DNA from: Gemmatimonadota bacterium
GTDB lineage: Bacteria > Gemmatimonadota > Gemmatimonadetes > Longimicrobiales > Gaopeijiaceae
DNA length: 64,000 bases
Reading direction: 5' to 3'
Assembly: GCA_022826565.1 (NCBI GenBank)
Contig: JAJDUP010000026.1
Coordinates: 186,001 to 250,000 of the forward strand
Below the pieces are notes generated by a model. The model saw only the letters and a program-made list of their open reading frames with translations, was not told where the DNA came from and did no database searches. This document shows positions 37,550-46,873 of the stretch, in pieces. The position numbers were made by a program, and so were the translations under genes. Every line of letters starts with the position of its first letter. Position 1 is the first letter of the stretch.

Positions 37550-39593
37550 GGGCGGCAGGATTGCTTCCGACCCTTCCGTGCCGCAAGCCCTCCCGCTCTC
37601 CGGGCCGGTCCACGCTCGCGGGGTCCCCGCTGCCGGAGGGGCGGGAACGGAGGTTCCGGGCGGCGGCTACGACAGTCTCGACGAGCAGAAGAAACAGCAG
37701 GATCGCGGCGATGGCCCGCCACGGCTCCGGTCCCCGGCCTGCCCGGAAAATGCTCCGCGACCAGGCGGCCGCGTCGTCCACGATCGCGGTCGTTCCGGGT
37801 ATCGCCCGCCGTACCTCGCGCGGTGACGCGGGCGTGAGATCCGTCTCGGCGGCGGGTGGGTTCACCGGCACGGCCGTCAGCAAGCTGTCCCTGGCCAGGG
37901 GCTGATAGAATCCGGCGACGGTCGTGGCCAGGAAGGGCTGATCGCCGTCCACCGCGAATTCCTCGCCGCCGGGGGTGCGTACGGAGGTGGCGGCGGCCGG
38001 TGGCACGAAGTCGGTCCCGGCCGTGACCGATCCGCTGCCGCCTCCCCCGCCGGACCAGCGTTCGATGGCCCATTCCAGCAACGGGATCATCGCCGCGGAG
38101 ACCGGCAGGGAGGTCGATTCGCCGTCGAGCGGCGAGGCCAACAGGGTGTAGGGTCCCGCGGGCGAACTCGCGGTGACCAGCCACGGATCGCCGCTCGACA
38201 GCATCACCACCGATCCGCTGGGAGGGCCTGCCGGTGCCGAGTCCGCGGCGCTGCCCGTCGCCGGATCGTCGCCCTCGGGGGCGCCGTCGGCCCGCGGGCC
38301 GGTGGGGACAAGACGGAAGAAGCGCCGGATCTCCACCTCGGCCAGGTCGATGGCCAGATCGCTGGAGGCGACGCGCGCGCCGCCGCCCGACTCCATCTCG
38401 TAGCGGTACGGAATCCCGGCTTCGGCCAGGCGGCGATTCAGGGCGGGGAGCTGCGCGGGGTCCCGGTGCGGCGCCACGAAGGCGGCCTGGGTGAGGCCGC
38501 GCCCAGCCAGACCCTCACCGCCGATGCTCACGATCGTGGCGGCGCCCCCGGGGGCGCCCAGCGTGATCCGGTCGTTCTCCTCGAGCACCGCGAGCGCCTC
38601 GGCAACGAAGATCGGCGCCGCGCCGAGCACCGCGACCGGCGTGGGTTCCCGGACGGCGAAGGAGAAGTAGCGCCGGTCGTCCGCCGTGAGAGGATCGGGG
38701 TCGATCTCGGCGTACCCTTCCACGCGCCCCGGAGGGAATGGCCCCGCGGGCAGGCGCACGGTGGCGCCTGCGGGAGCCGCGCCGGCTGCCCGGACCTGCC
38801 CGTCGATGTAGAGCCGCACCCCGACCGTATCGTCCGCAGCGCCTCCGACCACCGAGATGGCGGCCTCGGTTCTCCGGCCAGCCAGCGGCGGGAGACCTCC
38901 ACCGAACGAGATGTCGCCGATCCCCCGGTTGAGTTCGGTGCCCGCATTCGCGCCGAAGACAACCACCGGTATGTCTGCTCCGCTGGCGGGCGTTTCGGAA
39001 AAGGCCGTCGCCTGGAGGTCGGTGAACACATGCACCTCCCGATTCGGCAGGTCGCTCTGCCCGACCAGCGCCCGGGCCCGGGCCACGGCGCGCCCGAGAT
39101 CGCCCTTGGCGTGGGCCGGCCGTATCGAGTCGATGGCGGCCCGCGCGCTCGCGGCCCCCCCTGGAATCGCGGGCTCCCATGGCGTGCCGGCCCGGACCAC
39201 CCATATCACGTCTTCGTGGTTTGCACCGTCCACACTCAGTCGGGCCACGGCCTTCAGCGTGTCGAGCCGCCGCCTGCCGTCTTCGATAATCGTGGTGCTC
39301 ATCGAATTGTCGATCACCAGTGCCAGGGCGGTGGGATCGTGGCTGCCGCCCGGACCCGGGAAGTGCATGCGCGCGCCCAGGATCACGACCAGCACCACGA
39401 TGGCTATCCGCAGGATGAGCAGCAGGAGCTGCTGCGTCCGGATCTGCCGGGCGTGATCGCGCTCGGTTCTGAGCAGATACCGGATCGCCGGAAAGGTGAA
39501 GATCTTGCTTTCCTGCCGATAGAACAGGTGCAGGATGATCGGCACGAGGACCGCGGCGCCGGCGAGGAGGAACAGGGGGTTGAGGAAGCCCAT
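37542..39593 (-). CDS. BatA-like membrane protein with von Willebrand factor A domain
   Basis: 683 residues. The N-terminal segment (MGFLNPLFLLAGAAVLVPII...HLFYRQ) is the BatA/aerotolerance membrane anchor, a second hydrophobic segment lies at about 55-76, and a VWA domain starts at ALALVIDNSMS near residue 90, with a metal-site pattern Asp-x-Asn-Ser-x-Ser. It is followed by Ala/Gly-rich regions and a C-terminal membrane anchor near 640-658. These proteins usually work with MoxR ATPases and DUF58 proteins; a DUF58 gene is directly upstream, but no MoxR gene is in the window. The role (aerotolerance, envelope assembly) is inferred. Confidence 0.83.
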   Translation of the reverse strand: MGFLNPLFLLAGAAVLVPIILHLFYRQESKIFTFPAIRYLLRTERDHARQIRTQQLLLLILRIAIVVLVVILGARMHFPGPGGSHDPTALALVIDNSMSTTIIEDGRRRLDTLKAVARLSVDGANHEDVIWVVRAGTPWEPAIPGGAASARAAIDSIRPAHAKGDLGRAVARARALVGQSDLPNREVHVFTDLQATAFSETPASGADIPVVVFGANAGTELNRGIGDISFGGGLPPLAGRRTEAAISVVGGAADDTVGVRLYIDGQVRAAGAAPAGATVRLPAGPFPPGRVEGYAEIDPDPLTADDRRYFSFAVREPTPVAVLGAAPIFVAEALAVLEENDRITLGAPGGAATIVSIGGEGLAGRGLTQAAFVAPHRDPAQLPALNRRLAEAGIPYRYEMESGGGARVASSDLAIDLAEVEIRRFFRLVPTGPRADGAPEGDDPATGSAADSAPAGPPSGSVVMLSSGDPWLVTASSPAGPYTLLASPLDGESTSLPVSAAMIPLLEWAIERWSGGGGGSGSVTAGTDFVPPAAATSVRTPGGEEFAVDGDQPFLATTVAGFYQPLARDSLLTAVPVNPPAAETDLTPASPREVRRAIPGTTAIVDDAAAWSRSIFRAGRGPEPWRAIAAILLFLLLVETVVAAARNLRSRPSGSGDPASVDRPGEREGLRHGRVGSNPAARG

Positions 39594-40523
39594 TCAGGGA
39601 AGGCGCTGCCGCTTCCAGAGATAGAACCGCAGTGCGCGCGAAAGAGGCTCGTCGGTCCCGATCGTGGAGTACGCGATCCCGCGGCTGGTCAGCTGCTGCG
39701 TCCATTCCCCGACCGCGTTCTCCACGGCTTCACGGTATTGGCGCCGCATGTCCGCCACCGACACACGCAGCGAGTCCCCCGTCTCGGGGTCGATGAAGCG
39801 CGTCTCGCCCGTTGTCGGGAGATCCCGCTCGCCCGGATCGATCAGGTGGAACACCAGCACCTCGTGCCCGGTGTGCTGCAGGTAGATCAGCGCCTTGGCC
39901 GTTTCGGCGGGGTCGACGAGAAGGTCCGAGATCAGAATCACCAGACCCTTCCGCTTGAGGCGCATCGCGACGTTCCGGATCGCGGATTCCGAGTCCGTCC
40001 TTCCGCCGCCCTCGAGCGCATTGAGGTGCTGGAGGAGCAGCCGCCAGTGGACCTTGCCGCCCCGGGCCCGCACCTGCCTCACGATCTTCTCGTGAAAGGC
40101 CATCAGGCCGACGATGTCGCCCTGCCGGGTGAGAATCAGGGAGAGCGCCGCCGCGAGGTGCTTGGCGTACCAGAGCTTGCTCGGGAGACCGGAGCGGGAC
40201 GACCACGCCATCGACCCGCTGATGTCCATGAGCATGTAAGCGCGCAGATTGGTCTCTTCCTCGTACTGCTTGACGTAGAACCGGTCCGAGCGCGCGTACA
40301 TCCGCCAGTCGAGGGTGCGCAGGTCGTCACCCGGCTGATAGGCCCGGTTCTCGGCGAATTCGGCCGAGAATCCCCGGTTCGGGGATCGGTGCAGGCCCAG
40401 GAGAAACCCGTGTACAACCTGCCGGGCGATGATGTCGATTCCGCTGAGCTGGGCAAGCGTCGCCGGATCGAGCAGATCGGCTCGCCGGTCCCGGTGCGGC
40501 GTGACCGTTTCGTTGGTAGCCAT
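39594..40523 (-). CDS. DUF58 domain protein
   Basis: 309 residues, soluble, no signal peptide. The family core is visible as GLHRSPNRGFSAEFAENRAY near residue 42, DDLRTLDWRMYARSDRFYVKQYEEE near 66-90, MLMDISGSMAWSS (VWA-like MIDAS motif Asp-x-Ser-x-Ser) near 97 and LVILISDLLVD near residue 193. DUF58 proteins are commonly encoded between MoxR ATPases and BatA/VWA membrane proteins; here the BatA-like gene follows directly without any spacing. It starts after a 45-base gap from the TonB receptor gene, so it may use its own promoter. Confidence 0.9.
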   Translation of the reverse strand: MATNETVTPHRDRRADLLDPATLAQLSGIDIIARQVVHGFLLGLHRSPNRGFSAEFAENRAYQPGDDLRTLDWRMYARSDRFYVKQYEEETNLRAYMLMDISGSMAWSSRSGLPSKLWYAKHLAAALSLILTRQGDIVGLMAFHEKIVRQVRARGGKVHWRLLLQHLNALEGGGRTDSESAIRNVAMRLKRKGLVILISDLLVDPAETAKALIYLQHTGHEVLVFHLIDPGERDLPTTGETRFIDPETGDSLRVSVADMRRQYREAVENAVGEWTQQLTSRGIAYSTIGTDEPLSRALRFYLWKRQRLP

Positions 40524-40568
40524 AACCCTTCAATCTGCGGGTACGGCGCCGCGCACGGAAGAGTCTCC

Positions 40569-43500
40569 CTAGCTTCCGGGCCGATAGGTCACTTGCAACT
40601 TGATCCTCCTCCCCTTGGGGCTGTGCGTGAAGCCGTCGTACGACTGCTCCCACCGTACGAGCGGCGGTGCGCTGCCCAGCGCGTTCAACACGAAGAAACC
40701 GACATCGAGTTGCTCCGACGTACGCCGCAGCAGGCTGAAGTCCAATGTCGCAAACCGGTCGATCTCTTCGAATTCGGTGCCCGCGAATGCTTCGTTGGTG
40801 TACCCCGAGACCGTGTTGAGGTAGCTGACCCCGCTGTAGTCGCCCACGTGATACCCGGCGGAGAAGCTGGTCTTCCACTGCGGCAGCGGGGGTGCGATGG
40901 GATTGCCCCAGTTGAGCTTGCCAGCCGCCTCGTGCTCAGCGAACACCTCGGTCCCGTTCAGATCGAGCGCCCGGACGAAGTACTCCCTCGTGTAGGTGCC
41001 GTCCACCCCGAACGACACGATCGCCTCTCCCGCCGGAATGCGGCTCGCCATGTGCAGGTCGATCCCCGACATCCGGATCCCGGGCCAGTTGACGAAGCCC
41101 GCCTCGATGCGTTCCACGGACTGCACGTCGCATGTGCCCGTCCCCCGTCCGTCCGGACAGGACACGAACTGCTGCACCGCCGCCCGCTGGCTCCCGCCCG
41201 CCGCGTACAGGCTCGCGATGCCCTCGTAGGGGAACACGTCGATCACGTCCTTGAAGTCGTAGCTCCAGTAGTCGATCGATGCCCGAATGCGCGCGAGCTG
41301 GAGGATGGCTCCGACGTTGTACGTAAACGCCCGTTCCGGCACGAGGTCCTCGTCTCCGTAGGTGTCGATGGCCTTGTAGATTCCGGCCGCGCTGACGTAT
41401 TGCAATCCGGTGTTGAGATCCTCGTTGAGATCATCCACGGAGGGGGTCCGGAAGGTGGTCTGGACCGAGGTGCGCAGTGCCAGTGGCCCCGCGAGTTCGA
41501 AGCGCATGGCGACCTTGGGGTCGAAGCTCTTGACCGAACCGTGAAACTCGTAGTTGGCGGCGACCTGCCCGCGAATCCGGTCGCCGAGCGCCAGTTGGGA
41601 TTCCGCGAAGAAGCGGTGCACGGTCTGGCTGTCGTCGTAGTGGAAGAAGCCGCCCGTGAAGTGGAAGGGCCCGAACTGATCCGGGCAGGTGCGGTCGTCC
41701 GGCACGGGGCACGGTGTCAGGGCGAGATCGCCGGCGCGATTGGGAACGGCACCCACGTCCACCCGGCGGAACTGGTAGCCAACCGCGTAGTCCGTCTCCT
41801 CGGTCAGGGCCCCCTTCAGCATCGCATCGAAGGCGAAGAGGTTGGCGTCGTTGTCCAGATTGACTTCATCGTTGATCCAGTCGATCAGCTCGGGGCGATT
41901 CTCCAGGCCGGCGACGTAGTCCGGGTTGGGCTGGTCGCGAAAGCGGGCACCGGGCTGCGTGGCGTTCGCGTGGGCGTTGCTGAAGGGATTGTAGTACATG
42001 CAGTCACCCTGGCCGGCCACCTTGCCGCCCGTGGGCCCCAGGGCCATGCCGGACGGGCTCGACCGATCAACGACCACGCCGACGCCGCAGTTCGGCCCCC
42101 CGAAGCCCCGAAACGCCAGGAATTTGCGGTACAGGTACTCGCCGGGCAGATTGGCGTTGCCTGCCGACCGCGAGAAGCTGGCGGCGAGATCGAAGGCCAT
42201 CTCCCTGCCTCCGAACCCTTCGAAGCTCCGTTCGAGCGAGCCCGCGAGCCGTTGCGTGCGGGAGTCGCGGCGCAGCTCCCGGTGCGGGCCGGCGTTCCCT
42301 ACCATGCGGCCGAAGAAGTACCAGTCGTTTTCCAGGCAGCTTTCGGTGGTCGAGAACCCGGCGCTTGGTCCATACTGGCGGCAGAACGCGTGTCTGCCGG
42401 GATGATCCGGCGTGATCAACTGGGCTCCGTTGTAAGGGGAGATCGGCGGGTAGGACGGTGTGGTCACCCAGTTGGGGGTGCTTGCTTCCGCCCACAGCCC
42501 TTCCAGATGGTAGGTGTTCCCTTCGCCGAAACTGCCGTTCAGTTCGGCGAAGGCACGGATCTGGCGGGAAGCGTCGGAGACGTTGTCGTAGGGATCGTAT
42601 CGGAAACGGCAGGTCTCCGCCTCTTCCAGGAAGCCCCCGAAGTCGCGGCAGTTGGGATCGACGAAGACGCCTCCCCAACCGCCGTAGTGGGCATCGGTGA
42701 GCGCCGAGACGAACTGCTCCGTTGTTTCATTCCCGGTCAGCCTGGGGAAGAGAAAAGCCCCGGGGTTGCCGGTGTACGACCAGCCGCCGCCGCCCGGGGT
42801 GAAGTCGCTCAGGGCCCAGCCCACCTCTTCGGGCGTCAGTTCCTGCGTGAGGAATACCTCCGCCGAGACGACCGCGTGCGCGTTTTCGCCCACCGGTGAA
42901 CCCCAGATGGCACCGACATTCGTTTCGCCCGCGTTGGCGAAATACTCGTGGGAGCCCGAGACCTCCAGGCCCTCGAAGTCGCCGCGGGTCAAAAAGTTGA
43001 CGACTCCCGCCACGGCGTCCGAACCGTACACCGCGGATGCCCCTTCCTTGACGACCTCGACCCTGTCGAGGGCGATCGACGGGAATGCGTTGACATCGAC
43101 GAAACGGCCACCACGCAGGCGGATGGGTATATACACCTGGCGGCGCCCGTTGAGCAGAACGAGGGTACGGGAGGCGCCCAGGCCCCGCAGGTTCACGGTT
43201 GCCACCGTCTCCGATACGAGGCCCGGGGGTCTCGTGCTGTACCAACCCTGGCGAGCTCCGAGGATCCCGTGGCTGGCGGTCACATTGCGGAACAGGTCGA
43301 ATGCCTGCGGTGATCCCTGCTCGGCCAGCGTCCGCCGGCCCGCAACGGTGACCGAGTAAGGCAATTCGACGGGTGATTCCGGGAAAGCCGTACCCGTCAC
43401 CACCACCTCCTCGAGGTGGAGCACGGTGTGCGCCATACGGATCTCGACGAACTCGGTCTCACCGTCCGTCACGGTAACGCTCATGGTAACCGTGAGGTGG

Positions 43501-43757
43501 CCGAGCTGCTGGACCTGAAGCTCGTGAGTGCCAACCGGCACACCGGGCAGGACAAAGCGGCCCTCCGCCCGCGAGAGGATTCCGACGCCGAGCGCCGGAA
43601 TGCTGATCTGGGCACCGACGAGGGGTTCCCCGGTCTCAGTATCGGCGACGGTTCCAGTAATGGTTCCGGTCTGCTGGGCAACCGCTCGATGTCCGGGCAG
43701 GACACCGGCCAAAACCGCTCCCGCGAGGACCAACGAAATTTTCATACTCACGGACAT
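40569..43757 (-). CDS. TonB-dependent receptor with N-terminal carboxypeptidase-D regulatory-like domain
   Basis: 1062 residues. Signal peptide 1-27, then a beta-sandwich regulatory-like domain (about 31-108, GTITGTVADTETGEPLVGAQ), a plug domain (ELPYSVTVAGRRTLAEQG, VNLRGLGASRTLVLLNGRR, VEVVKEGASAVYGSDAVAGVVN) and a 22-stranded outer-membrane barrel of about 750 residues. No SusD partner is adjacent and the transported substrate is unknown; the sequence pattern is the RagA-free oar/iron-type. The C-terminus ends TYRPGS, not the usual aromatic residue. It is divergent from lepA. TTGACA (43803-43798) and TTGACT (43840-43835) occur on the minus strand upstream, but neither has a good -10. Confidence 0.9.
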   Translation of the reverse strand: MSVSMKISLVLAGAVLAGVLPGHRAVAQQTGTITGTVADTETGEPLVGAQISIPALGVGILSRAEGRFVLPGVPVGTHELQVQQLGHLTVTMSVTVTDGETEFVEIRMAHTVLHLEEVVVTGTAFPESPVELPYSVTVAGRRTLAEQGSPQAFDLFRNVTASHGILGARQGWYSTRPPGLVSETVATVNLRGLGASRTLVLLNGRRQVYIPIRLRGGRFVDVNAFPSIALDRVEVVKEGASAVYGSDAVAGVVNFLTRGDFEGLEVSGSHEYFANAGETNVGAIWGSPVGENAHAVVSAEVFLTQELTPEEVGWALSDFTPGGGGWSYTGNPGAFLFPRLTGNETTEQFVSALTDAHYGGWGGVFVDPNCRDFGGFLEEAETCRFRYDPYDNVSDASRQIRAFAELNGSFGEGNTYHLEGLWAEASTPNWVTTPSYPPISPYNGAQLITPDHPGRHAFCRQYGPSAGFSTTESCLENDWYFFGRMVGNAGPHRELRRDSRTQRLAGSLERSFEGFGGREMAFDLAASFSRSAGNANLPGEYLYRKFLAFRGFGGPNCGVGVVVDRSSPSGMALGPTGGKVAGQGDCMYYNPFSNAHANATQPGARFRDQPNPDYVAGLENRPELIDWINDEVNLDNDANLFAFDAMLKGALTEETDYAVGYQFRRVDVGAVPNRAGDLALTPCPVPDDRTCPDQFGPFHFTGGFFHYDDSQTVHRFFAESQLALGDRIRGQVAANYEFHGSVKSFDPKVAMRFELAGPLALRTSVQTTFRTPSVDDLNEDLNTGLQYVSAAGIYKAIDTYGDEDLVPERAFTYNVGAILQLARIRASIDYWSYDFKDVIDVFPYEGIASLYAAGGSQRAAVQQFVSCPDGRGTGTCDVQSVERIEAGFVNWPGIRMSGIDLHMASRIPAGEAIVSFGVDGTYTREYFVRALDLNGTEVFAEHEAAGKLNWGNPIAPPLPQWKTSFSAGYHVGDYSGVSYLNTVSGYTNEAFAGTEFEEIDRFATLDFSLLRRTSEQLDVGFFVLNALGSAPPLVRWEQSYDGFTHSPKGRRIKLQVTYRPGS

Positions 43758-43854
43758 ATCATCCCTCCCTGGATGCCGGCTCGAACAATGCGACGCTTGT
43801 CAATGCATTGAGCTTGCGATTCGAGGTCAGCCCGAGTCAAGCACGCCGCGCCGA

Positions 43855-43884
43855 TTGACCGGCCAAAATCGCACCGATTAGCTT
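43855..43884 (+). promoter_or_regulatory. lepA promoter
   Basis: TTGACC at 43855-43860, 18-base spacer, TAGCTT at 43879-43884. The -10 covers the TTG at 43884 that would begin the longest open frame, so that start is excluded and translation must begin downstream, at GTG 43956 or 43965. Confidence 0.6.
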
Positions 43885-43964
43885 TGCACCACTACCTCCC
43901 TTGTCGGTCACGCGGACGCGCGAGGCGGGCTCTCCAGATCCCCACAATCCCGGCAGTGCTCCAC

Positions 43965-45773
43965 GTGCGGACCGATCTGATTCGCAATTTCTGCATCATC
44001 GCCCACATCGATCACGGCAAGTCCACCCTGGCCGACAGGCTCCTCGAAGCTACGGCCACCGTGGACCGGCGACGGATGCGCGACCAGGTGCTCGACTCCA
44101 ACGAACTGGAGCGGGAACGCGGTATTACGATCAAGCTGCACGCGATCCGAATGTCCCACCGCGCGGCCGATGGCCGGGAATACCAGCTCAACCTCATCGA
44201 CACTCCCGGGCACGTGGACTTCACCTACGAGGTATCGAGGTCGCTGGCCGCCTGCGAAGGGGCGATCCTGGTGGTCGACGCCACGCAGGGCATCCAGGCC
44301 CAGACGCTGTCCAACCTCTTTCTGGCCCTGGACGCCGACCTGGAGGTCGTGCCGGTCCTCAACAAGATCGATCTGCCGGGGGCCGAGCCGGAGCGCCGCC
44401 GCGCGGAGGTCGCGGATCTCATGGGGGTCGATCCCGAGTCGATCCTGGAAGCCAGCGCGAAGGAAGGAAAGGGGATCCGCGCGATCCTGGAGGCCGTCGT
44501 GGACGCCATTCCGCCTCCTGCAGGCGATCCCGCCGCCCCTCTCCGGGCGCTGATCTTCGACTCCTACTACGACCAGTACCTGGGAGCGGTCCCGTCGATC
44601 CGGGTCATGGACGGAACCGTCCGGGCCGGAATGCCGATCACCTTCGGGACCGTTGATGCGCGCTACGAGGTCACCGAGGTCGGACACATGCGCCTGGGCC
44701 GGATCCCGGCCGAGTCCCTCGGCCCGGGTGAAGTCGGGTACGTGGTGGCAGCCATCAAGGCTGTCTCGGACACGAAGGTGGGCGACACCATCCTCGACGC
44801 CTCCCGACCCGCCCACGAACTCCTCGCGGGGTACCAGGAGATCAGGCCAATGGTCTTCGCCGGCCTCTATCCTACCGAGTCGGACGGCTACGTGGAGCTG
44901 AAGGACGCACTGCACAGGCTGCGGCTCAACGACGCCTCGCTGCAGTTTGAACCCGAGACGTCCAGGGCGCTTGGATTCGGATTCCGCTGCGGTTTTCTGG
45001 GGCTCCTGCACATGGAGATCGTCCAGGAACGGCTCGACCGCGAATTCGGCGTCAAGCTGATCACAACCGTACCCAACGTGAAGTACCGCGTAGACATGTC
45101 CGACGGATCCGAGCTCTGGGTCGAGAATCCATCCGATTTCGCGGATCGAGCGCTCGTGGACGCGGTCGCCGAACCGATCGTGCGCGCGCGCATCGTCGTC
45201 CCGTCGACGTACATCGGCAATGTGCAGAAGCTCTGCCACGAGCGCCGCGGCGTCTTCGCCGGGATGAACTACCTCGATCCGCGCCGCGTCGAGATGGAGT
45301 TCGAGCTGCCCCTCGCCGAGATCGTCCTCGACTTCTACGATCGCCTGAAGGGCGGCACGCGCGGGTACGCGGCGCTGGACTACGAGTTCCACGAATACCG
45401 CGCCGACGACCTCGTCAAGCTGGATGTAATGGTCAACCGGGACCCGGTCGACGCCTTCTCGGTCATCCTCCACCGCGACAACGCCTATCAGCACGGCCGT
45501 TCGCTGATTCGCAAGCTCAAGCAGCTGATTCCCCGCCAGCAGTTCGAGGTCGCCCTCCAGGCCGCGATCGGTGGACAGGTGATCGCCCGCGAGAGCGTGA
45601 AGGCCATGCGCAAGAACGTCACCGCCAAGTGCTACGGCGGCGACATCACCCGCAAGCGGAAGCTCCTCGAGCGCCAGAAGGAGGGGAAGAAGAGGATGAA
45701 GCAGGTCGGCTCGGTTGAGATCCCGCAGGAGGCGTTCATGGCCGTGCTGCAGCTCGATGATTCGCGGTCCTGA
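43965..45773 (+). CDS. lepA: Elongation factor 4 (LepA), back-translocating ribosomal GTPase
   Basis: 602 residues from GTG 43965, matching the usual length of about 600. GTPase motifs are [10 protein letters not shown] (P-loop), [11 protein letters not shown], and NKIDLPGAE. Domains II, III and the EF4-specific C-terminal domain follow, with RFGCGF-like [31 protein letters not shown] and the closing [19 protein letters not shown]. LepA binds ribosomes and remodels stalled or mistranslocated complexes. The start is a GTG giving [14 protein letters not shown] 43956 three codons earlier is equally possible, and no strong Shine-Dalgarno precedes either. Confidence 0.95.
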   Translation: MRTDLIRNFCIIAHIDHGKSTLADRLLEATATVDRRRMRDQVLDSNELERERGITIKLHAIRMSHRAADGREYQLNLIDTPGHVDFTYEVSRSLAACEGAILVVDATQGIQAQTLSNLFLALDADLEVVPVLNKIDLPGAEPERRRAEVADLMGVDPESILEASAKEGKGIRAILEAVVDAIPPPAGDPAAPLRALIFDSYYDQYLGAVPSIRVMDGTVRAGMPITFGTVDARYEVTEVGHMRLGRIPAESLGPGEVGYVVAAIKAVSDTKVGDTILDASRPAHELLAGYQEIRPMVFAGLYPTESDGYVELKDALHRLRLNDASLQFEPETSRALGFGFRCGFLGLLHMEIVQERLDREFGVKLITTVPNVKYRVDMSDGSELWVENPSDFADRALVDAVAEPIVRARIVVPSTYIGNVQKLCHERRGVFAGMNYLDPRRVEMEFELPLAEIVLDFYDRLKGGTRGYAALDYEFHEYRADDLVKLDVMVNRDPVDAFSVILHRDNAYQHGRSLIRKLKQLIPRQQFEVALQAAIGGQVIARESVKAMRKNVTAKCYGGDITRKRKLLERQKEGKKRMKQVGSVEIPQEAFMAVLQLDDSRS

Positions 45774-45856
45774 GCGGGCGGGCGCGCGGGCGGCGCCTGG
45801 ACAGGACAGCTCCGGGCGCTCGTGCGGGCCTGGCCACCGACTGCGCGAGCGCGAGC

Positions 45857-46873
45857 GTGGATAGGCTCCGGCCCGGCGGATGGATCGCCGGGGTCGACAT
45901 CGGCGGGACAAATCTGCGCGTGGGGATGGTCCCGTTCGAGGGAGGGCCGCCTGCGGCGGTCGTCCAGGCGCCGACCCGGCCGAATGGTGATCCGGCGACT
46001 GTCGTGACCAGAATCGTTGCCATGATTCGCGAATTGATGGCCGGCGTCGGTGGGGAAGGGGTGATCGGCGTCGGAATCGGTGCCCCCGGGCCCCTGGACC
46101 GGGACTCCGGTGTGGTGCTCGAGACCCCCAACCTCGGGTGGCGCAACGTGCCGCTCCGCGACATGGTGGCCAGCGAATCGGGCCTCCCGGCCGTGCTGGA
46201 CAACGACGCGAACTGCGCCGCCTTCGCCGAGTGGTGGATCGGCGCCGGTCGCGGCGCGGACCGGGTGATCGGCCTGACGCTGGGAACGGGCATCGGTGGC
46301 GGTGTGGTGCTCGGCGGCGAAGTCTACCGCGGGGCGTCGGACGCCGCGGGCGAAGTCGGGCACATGTCCGTCGCCTTCGACGGGCGTCCCTGCGCCTGCG
46401 GGTCGCGGGGCTGCGTGGAGGCCTACGCGTCAGGTCCCGCGATCGCGGCGCGCGCGGCGGAAGGGATTGCGCGCGGCGCGAAGTCGACGCTCTCATCGCC
46501 GGTCGAGGCCGACCCGTCGCGCATCACCGCCGAGGCGGTGTGCGAGGCCGCGGTGGCCGGCGACCACTACGCCACTCACGTCCTGACCGAAACTGCACGC
46601 ATACTTGGAGTTGCGCTGGCCAATCTCATCAATCTCTTCAATCCCGAAGTCATCGTGATCGGTGGAGGGGTGGCTGCCGCGGGGGAATCGCTCTTCAAGC
46701 CGCTGCGGGCCGAGGCGGAGCGGCGCGCCTTCCGTTCGGCGACCGCCGTCTGCCGGATCGTCCGCGCCGACTTCCCCGGGACCGGCGGGGTGATCGGCGC
46801 CGCCGGGATCTTCAAGCGAGCCGTGCATGGAGGTGTTCAGGCCGGTGTCAGCGCCTCGAGTGCGTCTCGATGA
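45857..46873 (+). CDS. ROK-family sugar kinase (glucokinase-like)
   Basis: 338 residues. The ATP-binding GVDIGGTNLRVG is at residues 12-23, substrate residues in DNDANCAAFAEWW near 115, GTGIGGGVVLGGEVYRG near 144, the GEVGHMSVAFDG segment with catalytic-neighbour Asp/His, and the zinc site CACGSRGCVEAYAS near 182-195. It phosphorylates a hexose such as glucose, mannose or N-acetylglucosamine; specificity is not readable. GTG 45857 is the start. Its stop overlaps the PfkB gene by ATGA, the first of three tight junctions in this block. Confidence 0.88.
   Translation: MDRLRPGGWIAGVDIGGTNLRVGMVPFEGGPPAAVVQAPTRPNGDPATVVTRIVAMIRELMAGVGGEGVIGVGIGAPGPLDRDSGVVLETPNLGWRNVPLRDMVASESGLPAVLDNDANCAAFAEWWIGAGRGADRVIGLTLGTGIGGGVVLGGEVYRGASDAAGEVGHMSVAFDGRPCACGSRGCVEAYASGPAIAARAAEGIARGAKSTLSSPVEADPSRITAEAVCEAAVAGDHYATHVLTETARILGVALANLINLFNPEVIVIGGGVAAAGESLFKPLRAEAERRAFRSATAVCRIVRADFPGTGGVIGAAGIFKRAVHGGVQAGVSASSASR

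Noticed and set aside
34592..37837. About 1,081-codon plus-strand open frame antisense to mfd
   Set aside because: Opposite to a complete, motif-bearing mfd; no homology-like sequence.
38466..42899. Very long open frame (about 1,477 codons) on the plus strand, antisense to the TonB receptor, DUF58 and BatA-like genes
   Set aside because: It has no recognisable domain, is rich in Arg/Pro/Gly/His as expected of a high-GC antisense frame, and crosses three well-supported genes on the other strand.
43908..46496. About 862-codon minus-strand open frame antisense to lepA and the ROK kinase
   Set aside because: Same reason: antisense to two complete genes, biased composition.
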